Shown piece after piece: positions 30,748 through 30,770 of a stretch of 30,770 bases of DNA. The stretch comes from DASTPP01 sp035762175 (GTDB lineage: Bacteria > Myxococcota_A > Polyangia > Polyangiales > Polyangiaceae), in assembly GCA_035762175.1 (NCBI GenBank), contig DASTPP010000240.1, positions 1 through 30,770 on the forward strand, given 5' to 3'. The notes below the pieces were generated by a model. It had not been told where the DNA came from, did no database searches, and saw only the letters and a program-made list of their open reading frames with translations. Every line of letters begins with the position of its first letter. The first letter of the stretch is position 1. The translations under genes were made by a program, and so were the position numbers.

Positions 30748-30770
30748 GATACCACGCGGGGGGCCGGGGC

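Overview
The window is about 75-80% G+C, is densely coded, and is rich in lipoproteins, TonB machinery and one- or two-domain regulators. The Cys-rich CGDxICxxxETxxxCPxDC-type motif in a lipoprotein, the many outer-membrane lipoproteins and the sigma54 activator point to a Myxococcota (Polyangia-like) bacterium. That is an inference from gene style, not from a marker gene. No tRNA, rRNA, CRISPR array or insertion sequence was seen.

Layout. (1) 1-8390, plus strand: an apparent operon of OprO/P-type porin, lipoprotein, ExbB, ExbD, TonB, a TonB-dependent receptor with its own N-terminal TonB_C domain, and a second lipoprotein; many genes overlap or nearly touch. (2) 8391-12306: a low-GC secreted ricin-type lectin, two LuxR-type paralogues with a near-identical HTH-coding segment, and repeat-rich spacers. 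(3) 12307-15840: a three-repeat lipoprotein (minus), a MarR regulator with a Cys-rich tail behind a palindromic, probably leaderless promoter, an array of eight hairpin repeats, a protoglobin, and an XRE regulator (minus). (4) 16052-18413: small proteins, a YfbM/DUF1877 protein, and two secreted proteins of unknown role. (5) 18693-21427, minus: cystathionine beta-synthase with a CBS pair, then threonine synthase. (6) 21537-25254: a ribosome/RNA repair locus, RtcB ligase plus peptide release factor H (PrfH), divergent from a CARF-AAA+ sigma54 activator of the RtcR type, with a good -24/-12 promoter and palindromic sites between them. (7) 25549-30747: a hypothetical protein, an ABC importer (substrate-binding domain + OmpA domain + permease in one open frame, then an ATPase), a large nested inverted repeat, and a convergent membrane coiled-coil protein.

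The most unusual signal spans the window. By hand scan, in-frame TTA occurs only three times in the coding regions. Each time it sits exactly where a stop codon is expected: the lipoprotein before exbB, the OmpA domain before the permease, and the coiled-coil protein before the inverted repeat. Read as Leu, these three genes overrun their neighbours or fuse with them. TTA acting as a stop (or unassigned) codon, or three TAA-to-TTA changes, would explain this.

The best-understood functional unit is rtcB-prfH-rtcR, a damage-induced system that likely rescues and reseals ribosomes whose RNA has been cut by a ribotoxin.
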